Made by a program: the position numbers and the translations under genes. The notes under the pieces were generated by a model. The model was given only the letters and a program-made list of their open reading frames with translations, did no database searches and was not told the DNA's origin. DNA of 53,760 bases from Ileibacterium valens (GTDB taxonomy: Bacteria; Bacillota_I; Bacilli_A; Erysipelotrichales; Erysipelotrichaceae), in contig NZ_MPJW01000189.1 of NCBI RefSeq assembly GCF_001945525.1, positions 1-53,760 of the forward strand. Reading direction: 5' to 3'. This document shows, piece after piece, positions 47,591 to 53,760 of this stretch (position 1 is its first letter; each line of letters starts with the position of its first letter).

Positions 47591-47625
47591 AAAAGGGAGT
47601 GCAGTGAATCATTGCGCTCCCTTTT
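47591..47625 (+). terminator. terminator after the ABC ATPase gene
   Basis: AAAAGGGAG-GCA(G)TG paired with CA-TGC-CTCCCTTTT, 140 bases after the stop. Usable on both strands, so it may also serve the HAD gene. Confidence 0.7.
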
Positions 47626-47722
47626 GCCTATCCTGTTTTTTTATTCGATTTTAATGCTGCTTTCGTGGTTATGGTTGAAGAACACTTCTTCAGGTTTCTG
47701 ATCAGATACTTGTCAGGTTAGA

Positions 47723-48529
47723 CTATTCTTCTTCAGCCAGAATATCCTTGACGGCATTGAAGATTCCGTTTGCGTATACAGAAGTGGTGGTTCGATTGGC
47801 AAAAGATTTTACGAAATCGGATGCAGAGCCCATCGCGATTCCCAAATCCGCTTTTTCAAGCATGCGGATATCATTGGTTGAGTCTCCAAAAGCAATAACG
47901 TCGTCCCAACTGAGTCCTTCACGCTCAAGAACTGTTTCAATACCAGAAGCTTTATCGTTTCCAGCGTGGAACAGATCATAGGCAAAGCCGTTCGTTCTTA
48001 CATTGATTAAATCCATGCGCAGATCCGGATGGCTTTCAATAAAATCACTTATAATGCCAGAATCACGAGTCAGGACGATTGCCTGATAAGGGTCGTGGCG
48101 ATGGTGGAAGGATTGGGTCTGATCGTAAAAGACACCATCCAGAGAATTGGTATATTTCATGAAATCGTAAATCGGATAAAAGTTATTATAGATGTATGAA
48201 GAATCTCCAAAATGGAACAGCAGGCCGAGATCGTTGTTTCCAGCCAGTTCTACCAGATCCTGAATATCAGAACGGGCAATCGGTCCTGCGCCAATCTCGT
48301 TGAAATCACCATCAAGAACATATCCTCCGTTGATTAATACATAATAGTCAAAAGTAACACGATCAAGAATGGGCTTTAGCATATTCAGGCCGCGTCCTGT
48401 AGCTGCTGCCACCAGGTATCCCTGATTTTTCAGACGATCAATGGCGGCCAGGGTTGAATCCTGAATAATTCCATCCGTCGTCTGAAATAGCGTTCCATCC
48501 ATATCAAAAAAAACAATTTTATGCTTCAT
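47723..48529 (-). CDS. HAD-superfamily phosphatase (Cof type)
   Basis: A 268-residue Cof-like (HAD IIB) hydrolase: motif I FFDMDGTLF (nucleophile Asp), motif II AAATGRG, Lys in the NDKASGIE segment, motif IV FGDSTNDIRML. The cap domain (about 85-190) decides substrate, typically a sugar phosphate or similar; it cannot be told here. ATG 48529 is preceded by GGAGGAT on the minus strand. Single gene. Confidence 0.93.
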   Translation of the reverse strand: MKHKIVFFDMDGTLFQTTDGIIQDSTLAAIDRLKNQGYLVAAATGRGLNMLKPILDRVTFDYYVLINGGYVLDGDFNEIGAGPIARSDIQDLVELAGNNDLGLLFHFGDSSYIYNNFYPIYDFMKYTNSLDGVFYDQTQSFHHRHDPYQAIVLTRDSGIISDFIESHPDLRMDLINVRTNGFAYDLFHAGNDKASGIETVLEREGLSWDDVIAFGDSTNDIRMLEKADLGIAMGSASDFVKSFANRTTTSVYANGIFNAVKDILAEEE

Positions 48530-48866
48530 GATCTATCCTCCAGTCTTTAACTCATTGAATGTGTTCAGTTCAATTATAAGAAGATTCAGGATAAAAGAGC
48601 GTCAATTTGCTTGTCACAGCTGTTTTAGTTATCACATTGTTCCTGGCTGTTATTCTGATCTGGACAGATTGCGCTGCGAAACTTGAAACTAAATGTAAAT
48701 AAAATTCAACCAGACGACAACGTTTTCATAAAGTTTTCATCATCTGATCCTTTCACGAATCTGGATTTTTTGGATCGATCTATCTGAAAATAAACCGGCA
48801 ATAGAGATGAAAAGTATTTTTTTATCGATTTTTGCCCTGAAAGTAAAATAAATCTGTATTTTCTAT

Positions 48867-48895
48867 TGACATAGACCGACTGATTTTGTAAATTT
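48867..48895 (+). promoter_or_regulatory. str operon promoter
   Basis: -35 TTGACA (48867-48872), 17-bp spacer, -10 TAAATT (48890-48895), about 120 bases before rpsL. Positions 48530-48866 hold no gene. Confidence 0.8.
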
Positions 48896-48911
48896 AACGA
48901 GCATGCGAAAA

Positions 48912-48927
48912 ACGGGCTTGAGCCCGT
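48912..48927. promoter_or_regulatory. hairpin at the start of the str operon leader
   Basis: A perfect stem ACGGGC-ttga-GCCCGT about 15 bases after the expected start site. A T-run follows it only on the minus strand (A-run on plus), so on the plus strand it is a 5' leader hairpin rather than a terminator. Confidence 0.5.
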
Positions 48928-49018
48928 AAAAAAAGCGGTGGAAATGATCCACCCGGTTTCGTTTGTTGAAGACAAGCTGGCAGCAGCCGGCTGATCCATA
49001 AGAGGAAAGGAGATAACC

Positions 49019-49432
49019 ATGCCTACAATTAACCAGTTAATTCGCAAAGGCCGTCATACCGGACAGAAGGTTTCCAAAGCCCCGGCATTAAACCGCGGCT
49101 ACAACTCTTTAAAGTCCAGACCGACTACCCTGTCCAGCCCTCAGAAAAGAGGTGTCTGCACCCGTGTTGGTACCATGACTCCAAAGAAACCAAACTCAGC
49201 ACTGCGTAAATACGCTCGTGTACGTTTAAGCAATGGAATGGAAGTTACTGCTTATATTCCAGGAATCGGACACAACCTTCAGGAACACTCTGTTGTTCTG
49301 ATCCGCGGTGGACGTGTTAAGGACCTGCCAGGTGTTCGTTACCACATCATTCGTGGAACACTTGACTGCGCTGGTGTGAATGACCGCAAACAGAGCAGAT
49401 CCCTGTACGGAACGAAGAAACCAAAAAAATAA
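49019..49432 (+). CDS. rpsL: 30S ribosomal protein S12
   Basis: Decoding-centre protein: [12 protein letters not shown] start, [20 protein letters not shown] with the lysine region tied to streptomycin response, [29 protein letters not shown], and a basic tail. 137 residues is normal. AGGAAAGGAG precedes the ATG. First gene of the str operon. Confidence 0.98.
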   Translation: MPTINQLIRKGRHTGQKVSKAPALNRGYNSLKSRPTTLSSPQKRGVCTRVGTMTPKKPNSALRKYARVRLSNGMEVTAYIPGIGHNLQEHSVVLIRGGRVKDLPGVRYHIIRGTLDCAGVNDRKQSRSLYGTKKPKK

Positions 49433-49457
49433 ATCAATCGTGAAAGGAGAATAAACC

Positions 49458-49928
49458 ATGCCTAGAAAAGGACATATTGCAAAAAGGGATGTATTACCAG
49501 ACCCAATTTACAACTCTAAACTTGTCACTCGTTTAATCAACAAAATCATGATTGATGGAAAACGGGGAACTGCACAGAAGATCCTGTATCATGCTTTCGA
49601 TATCGTCGAAGTCAAAACAGGAAAACCTCCTATGGAAGTTTTTGAACAGGCTCTCGAAAATGTTATGCCTCAGCTGGAGCTGAAAGTTCGCCGCGTCGGC
49701 GGTGCCAACTACCAGGTACCAGTTGAAGTCAGCGAAGAAAGAAGACTGACACTTGGTCTGCGCTGGCTTGTAAACTACGCAAGACTGCGTAATGAAAAGA
49801 CTATGGAACAGCGTCTTGCCGCTGAAATCATCGATGCAGCCAACAATGCTGGTGCTTCTGTTAAACAGCGTGACAATGTTCATAGAATGGCTGAAGCCAA
49901 TAAAGCATTTGCTCATTACCGCTGGTAA
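49458..49928 (+). CDS. rpsG: 30S ribosomal protein S7
   Basis: Primary 16S-binding protein of the 30S head: [39 protein letters not shown], and C-terminal [14 protein letters not shown]. 156 residues is normal. GAAAGGAG precedes the ATG, 26 bases after rpsL. Confidence 0.98.
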   Translation: MPRKGHIAKRDVLPDPIYNSKLVTRLINKIMIDGKRGTAQKILYHAFDIVEVKTGKPPMEVFEQALENVMPQLELKVRRVGGANYQVPVEVSEERRLTLGLRWLVNYARLRNEKTMEQRLAAEIIDAANNAGASVKQRDNVHRMAEANKAFAHYRW

Positions 49929-49964
49929 TCAGCTGCTTTTAATAAATAGAAAAGGATGTCGAAT

Positions 49965-52037
49965 ATGCCAAGAGAATATACATTAGACAACACTCGTAAT
50001 ATTGGAATCATGGCCCATATCGACGCCGGAAAAACAACCACTACTGAACGTATTCTGTTCTATACAGGTGTTAACCATAAGATTGGTGAAACCCATGATG
50101 GTGCATCCACTATGGACTGGATGGAACAGGAAGCAGAACGCGGTATTACAATTACCTCCGCTGCTACAACCGTTCACTGGAAAGGCAACCGCATCAACAT
50201 CATCGATACTCCGGGTCACGTGGACTTCACAGTAGAAGTTGAACGTTCCCTGCGCGTACTCGATGGTGCGGTTACTGTTCTTGATGCTAAAGCCGGTGTT
50301 GAACCACAGACTGAAACTGTATGGCGTCAGGCTACCGCTTATGGAGTTCCGCGAATTGTTTTTGTAAACAAGATGGACTCAACTGGTGCTGACTTCATCA
50401 TGTCCTGCAATACCATTATCGACCGTCTGGGGGCTAAATCATGCCCAATTCAGCTTCCTATCGGAGCAGAAAACGAATTCAAGGGCGTTGTTGATATTAT
50501 CGAAAGAAAAGCCCTCTATAACGAAGGCGATAAGGGAATCAAGATCGTTGAAGGCGAAGTGCCTGAAGATCTCGTTGACCTGATGGAAGACTACCGTCAG
50601 AAACTGCTTGAATACCTTGCAGACTATGACGAAGACTTCATGATGATGGTTCTTGAAGGTGAAGAACCTTCAATCGAAGAAATCAAGCGTGTATTACGAA
50701 TCGCTGTGTGCAACGGTGACTTCTTCCCGGTTCTTTGCGGATCTGCTTATAAGGACAAAGGTGTACAGATGGTTCTGGATGCCGTCGTTGATTATCTGCC
50801 TTCTCCAGTAGATGTTCCTGCTATCCAGGGAACTCTGCCTGATGGAACCGAGACTGTAAGACATTCTTCTGATGACGAACCATTCTCTGCTCTTGCATTC
50901 AAGATCATGACTGATAAATACGTAGGAAAACTGACTTTCTTCCGTGTTTATTCCGGAACAGCCGATTCTGGAAGTTATGTTCTGAACTCGACAAAAGATC
51001 AGAGAGAACGTTTTGGCCGTATCGTGCAGATGCATGCCAACCAGCGCCATGAAATTCCTAAAGTTTACGCCGGCGATATTGCCGCAGCTGTTGGTCTGAA
51101 AAATACCACAACTGGTGATACGCTGTGTGATCCGGATAATGAAATCATTCTTGAAAAGATGGAATTCCCGGAACCTGTAATCGAACTTTCTCTTGAACCA
51201 AAGACGAAGGCCGACCAGGATAAAATGGGTCTTGCTCTGGCTAAACTGGCTGAAGAAGATCCAACTTTCAAAACTTACACGAACAAGGAAACTGGACAGA
51301 CAATCATCGCTGGTGTCGGTGAACTTCACCTCGATATCATCGTTGACCGTCTGCGCCGTGAATTCAATGTTGAAGCAAACATTGGTAAACCTCAGGTTGC
51401 TTACCGTGAAACCATTCGCAAAGCCGCTGAATGTGAAGGAAAATACATCCGTCAGTCCGGTGGTAAAGGTCAGTACGGTCACGTATGGATCAAATTTGAA
51501 CCGAATGAAGAAGGTAAGGGATATGAATTCGTGGATGCCGTAGTTGGTGGAACTGTTCCAAGAGAGTACATCAAACCAACCAACGAGGGACTGCAGGATG
51601 CACTTGAAAAAGGTGTTCTTGCCGGATTCCCAATGATCGATGTCAAGGCGACTCTGTTTGATGGAAGCTACCATGATGTCGACTCTTCTGAACAGGCTTA
51701 TAAGATTGCTGCTTCCATGGCTCTTCGTGAAGCTGCCAAGAAGTGTAATCCAGTTCTGCTTGAACCAATCATGCTTGTTGAAGTAACTGCTCCAGCTGAA
51801 TACCTTGGTTCTGTCATGGGAGATGTCAGCAGCCGCCGTGGTCAGATTACTGACCAGGAAGAAAGAGGAAATGCCGTTATCGTTCGTTCGATGATCCCTC
51901 TTGCTGAAATGTTCGGTTATGTAACCGACCTGCGTTCCTTCACTCAGGGACGTGGAAACTACTCCATGAAGTTTGACCACTACTCTGAAGTACCAAAATC
52001 CGTTTCTGAACAGATTATTAAAGAGAGTGGACGCTAG
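49965..52037 (+). CDS. fusA: elongation factor G
   Basis: Translocation GTPase with five domains: G1 [13 protein letters not shown] near residue 20, G2 [10 protein letters not shown]3 DTPGHVDF, G4 NKMD, and domains II-V to the C-terminus. An ATG also lies at 49956, but it touches the AAAAGG ribosome site; ATG 49965 has proper spacing and gives the standard [15 protein letters not shown] start and 690 residues. Third gene of the str operon. Confidence 0.98.
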   Translation: MPREYTLDNTRNIGIMAHIDAGKTTTTERILFYTGVNHKIGETHDGASTMDWMEQEAERGITITSAATTVHWKGNRINIIDTPGHVDFTVEVERSLRVLDGAVTVLDAKAGVEPQTETVWRQATAYGVPRIVFVNKMDSTGADFIMSCNTIIDRLGAKSCPIQLPIGAENEFKGVVDIIERKALYNEGDKGIKIVEGEVPEDLVDLMEDYRQKLLEYLADYDEDFMMMVLEGEEPSIEEIKRVLRIAVCNGDFFPVLCGSAYKDKGVQMVLDAVVDYLPSPVDVPAIQGTLPDGTETVRHSSDDEPFSALAFKIMTDKYVGKLTFFRVYSGTADSGSYVLNSTKDQRERFGRIVQMHANQRHEIPKVYAGDIAAAVGLKNTTTGDTLCDPDNEIILEKMEFPEPVIELSLEPKTKADQDKMGLALAKLAEEDPTFKTYTNKETGQTIIAGVGELHLDIIVDRLRREFNVEANIGKPQVAYRETIRKAAECEGKYIRQSGGKGQYGHVWIKFEPNEEGKGYEFVDAVVGGTVPREYIKPTNEGLQDALEKGVLAGFPMIDVKATLFDGSYHDVDSSEQAYKIAASMALREAAKKCNPVLLEPIMLVEVTAPAEYLGSVMGDVSSRRGQITDQEERGNAVIVRSMIPLAEMFGYVTDLRSFTQGRGNYSMKFDHYSEVPKSVSEQIIKESGR

Positions 52038-52052
52038 TCCTTCAAAGATTTG

Positions 52053-52081
52053 TTGATTTTAGATTTCCGTTGTTTTAGAAT
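52053..52081 (+). promoter_or_regulatory. internal promoter for tuf
   Basis: -35 TTGATT (52053-52058), 17-bp spacer, -10 TAGAAT (52076-52081), in the 82-base fusA-tuf gap. Confidence 0.55.
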
Positions 52082-52119
52082 TTAGAAAGACTGAATTTAG
52101 CATTTAGGAGGATATATAA

Positions 52120-53304
52120 ATGGCTAAAGAAAAATTTGACAGAAGTAAAACTCATGTCAACATTGGAACCATCGGTCACGTTGACCATGGTAAAACAACT
52201 TTAACAGCTGCTATCACCAGTGTTCTTGCCGGCAAAGGTATGGCTGAAAAACAGAACTACGACGATATCGATGGTGCTCCTGAAGAAAAAGAACGTGGAA
52301 TTACCATTAATACCGCTCACGTAGAATACCAGACTGACGGACGTCACTACGCTCACGTAGACTGCCCGGGTCACGCTGACTACATCAAGAACATGATCAC
52401 TGGTGCAGCTCAGATGGATGGTGCTATCCTGGTTGTAGCTGCTTCTGATGGTCCTATGCCTCAGACTCGTGAACACATTCTGCTTGCTCGTCAGGTAGGT
52501 GTACCAAAAATCGTTGTATTCCTGAACAAATGCGACATGGTTGATGACGAAGAACTGATCGACCTTGTTGAAATGGAAGTACAGGAACTGCTGACTGAAT
52601 ACGGATTCGATGGCGACAACACTCCAATCATCCGTGGTTCTGCTCTGAAAGCTCTCGAAGGCGATCCAAAATGGACTCCTGCTATCGATGAACTGATGGA
52701 TGCAGTTGACAGCTGGATCGACGACCCAGTTCGTGACGTTGACAAACCATTCCTGATGGCTGTCGAAGACGTTATGACTATCTCCGGCCGTGGTACTGTT
52801 GCTACTGGTCGTGTTGAACGTGGTACTGCTCACCTTGGTGACACAGTTGAAGTTGTTGGTATCAAACCAACTCGTTCTACTGTATTAACTGGTCTTGAAA
52901 TGTTCCACAAACAGCTTGATGAAGCTCAGGCTGGTGACAACATCGGTGCACTGCTTCGTGGTGTATCCCGTGACGAAATTCAGCGTGGACAGGTTCTTGC
53001 AAAACCAGGTTCTGTACACCCTCACACAAAATTCAAAGCCCAGGTTTATGTACTGAGCAAAGAAGAAGGTGGACGTCACACTCCATTCGTTTCCAACTAC
53101 CGTCCTCAGTTCTACTTCCGTACAACTGACGTAACTGGTGTCATCACTCTTCCAGAAGGAACTGACATGGTTATGCCTGGCGATAACGTTGAAATGAACG
53201 TTGAACTGATCGCTCCAATCGCTATCGAAAACGGTACTACATTCTCCATCCGTGAAGGTGGACACACTGTAGGTGCTGGAAACGTAACTGAAATCGTTGA
53301 ATAA
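52120..53304 (+). CDS. tuf: elongation factor Tu
   Basis: Delivers aminoacyl-tRNA to the ribosome. G-domain motifs [35 protein letters not shown]; domains II and III to the C-terminal [10 protein letters not shown]. 394 residues is normal. GGAGGATAT precedes the ATG. Last gene of the str operon, with a strong terminator after it. Confidence 0.99.
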   Translation: MAKEKFDRSKTHVNIGTIGHVDHGKTTLTAAITSVLAGKGMAEKQNYDDIDGAPEEKERGITINTAHVEYQTDGRHYAHVDCPGHADYIKNMITGAAQMDGAILVVAASDGPMPQTREHILLARQVGVPKIVVFLNKCDMVDDEELIDLVEMEVQELLTEYGFDGDNTPIIRGSALKALEGDPKWTPAIDELMDAVDSWIDDPVRDVDKPFLMAVEDVMTISGRGTVATGRVERGTAHLGDTVEVVGIKPTRSTVLTGLEMFHKQLDEAQAGDNIGALLRGVSRDEIQRGQVLAKPGSVHPHTKFKAQVYVLSKEEGGRHTPFVSNYRPQFYFRTTDVTGVITLPEGTDMVMPGDNVEMNVELIAPIAIENGTTFSIREGGHTVGAGNVTEIVE

Positions 53305-53337
53305 TTTTTATTCAAACTCTATTTCATAACGTAGTTA

Positions 53338-53394
53338 AAGGGGCTGTTAAATTTCGACTGATTTTTCATCAGCGAGATTTACAGCCCCTTTTTT
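53338..53394 (+). terminator. terminator of the str operon
   Basis: AAGGGGCTGT pairs with ACAGCCCCTT around a second inner stem (CTGAT/ATCAG), then TTTT. It lies 34 bases after the tuf stop. Confidence 0.85.
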
Positions 53395-53505
53395 CTATGC
53401 TTTTTATCTGATTCAATCTTGTTTTATGATGTGTTTTTCCGCTCAAGTCAATTTTTGAACGCACTGAAAAGAGCCAAAACTCAAAAAGACTGTTTATAAT
53501 CTTTT

Positions 53506-53760
53506 TCAGATTTCGCTTTTCTGCTCCTTTAATTTTCCATAACGTTCGAGTTCTGAGCAACTCATCCGATTTCTGTTGTTTAATTTTCTGATATTGTGTC
53601 CCATGGCCACAATAAGCACCTCAAATTTTACGTTTTCCAGTCCCCGGCGTCTCAATCGGCTGTATCTGTAGTTTTCTTTAAGATCTCCGAAGGTTCCTTC
53701 CGCCTGAATGCTCCGGCTGACCATAATCTCATGTCCTTCATCTGAAGACATGTTCTCCCG
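53506..53760 (-). CDS. IS1182-like transposase, C-terminal part (runs off the window)
   Basis: The minus-strand frame is open to the window edge, so the N-terminal part is outside. The visible end (SIQAEGTFGDLKENYRYSRLRRRGLENVKFEVLIVAMGHNIRKL, read in parts) is the typical C-terminus of DDE transposases of the IS1182 family: the glutamate-containing QAEGTFGDLKEN block followed by RRRGLENV. Only about 82 codons are seen, so whether the element is complete cannot be judged here. An IS directly behind the str operon marks a possible rearrangement end. Confidence 0.75.
   Translation of the reverse strand, partial: RENMSSDEGHEIMVSRSIQAEGTFGDLKENYRYSRLRRRGLENVKFEVLIVAMGHNIRKLNNRNRMSCSELERYGKLKEQKSEI

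Noticed and set aside
47504-47701. 65-codon open frame after the ABC ATPase gene
   Set aside because: It runs through the terminator hairpin at 47591-47625 and has no ribosome site; its hydrophobic end is probably chance.

Overview
The window reads as a chromosomal segment of a low-to-mid GC Gram-positive bacterium (Firmicutes). The evidence is AAGGAGG-type ribosome sites, a T-box leader, an ECF-type folate S component, sigma-A promoters (TTGACA/TATAAT) and Firmicute-like ribosomal and elongation genes. An Erysipelotrichia-like gut anaerobe is a reasonable guess, but it is inferred from overall gene style and not from a marker gene.

Left part (1-14400): a complete type I-E CRISPR-Cas locus (cas3, cse1, cse2, cas7e, cas5e, cas6e, cas1, a cas2-DnaQ fusion, then an array of 53 full repeats plus one degenerate terminal repeat). 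It sits between two 247-bp direct repeats, each holding tRNA-Ile(GAT), tRNA-Ala(TGC) and their terminator. Between cas3 and cse1 lies the most interesting element of the window. It is a small transcription unit with its own extended -10 promoter, two degenerate repeat halves around one spacer-length segment, and an intrinsic terminator. The spacer-like segment matches 21 of the first 23 positions of the cse1 promoter immediately downstream, next to an AAC trinucleotide in the PAM position. This is the architecture of a crRNA-like autorepressor (CreR type): Cascade loaded with this RNA should shut off the Cascade operon.

Centre-left (14400-20350): a cell-wall cluster with two FtsX paralogues, a coiled-coil M23 endopeptidase, one FtsE and a PDZ-S41 protease. 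Then come ispG (minus), uvrB, a 33-residue membrane protein, ung (minus), and folC with a promoter placed so that the mRNA would be leaderless. Next are a membrane/coiled-coil protein gene split by one in-frame TAG, and a folT-like ECF S component.

Centre-right (29600-40200): pta, a hypothetical protein, an ACT-domain/UPF0210 pair, a T-box-controlled operon (amino-acid ABC transporter plus PLP aminotransferase), a DUF1307 lipoprotein with a metallophosphoesterase, and a GntR/HutC regulator.

Right part (40500-53760): two identical tRNA-Glu(TTC) genes; rplK-rplA; rplJ-rplL with a leader attenuator; a second aminotransferase (minus); an orphan HypB-like GTPase with an ABC ATPase; a HAD phosphatase (minus); the str operon (rpsL-rpsG-fusA-tuf); and the 3' part of an IS1182-like transposase gene running off the edge. 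rpoB and rpoC are not between rplL and rpsL, where many bacteria carry them.
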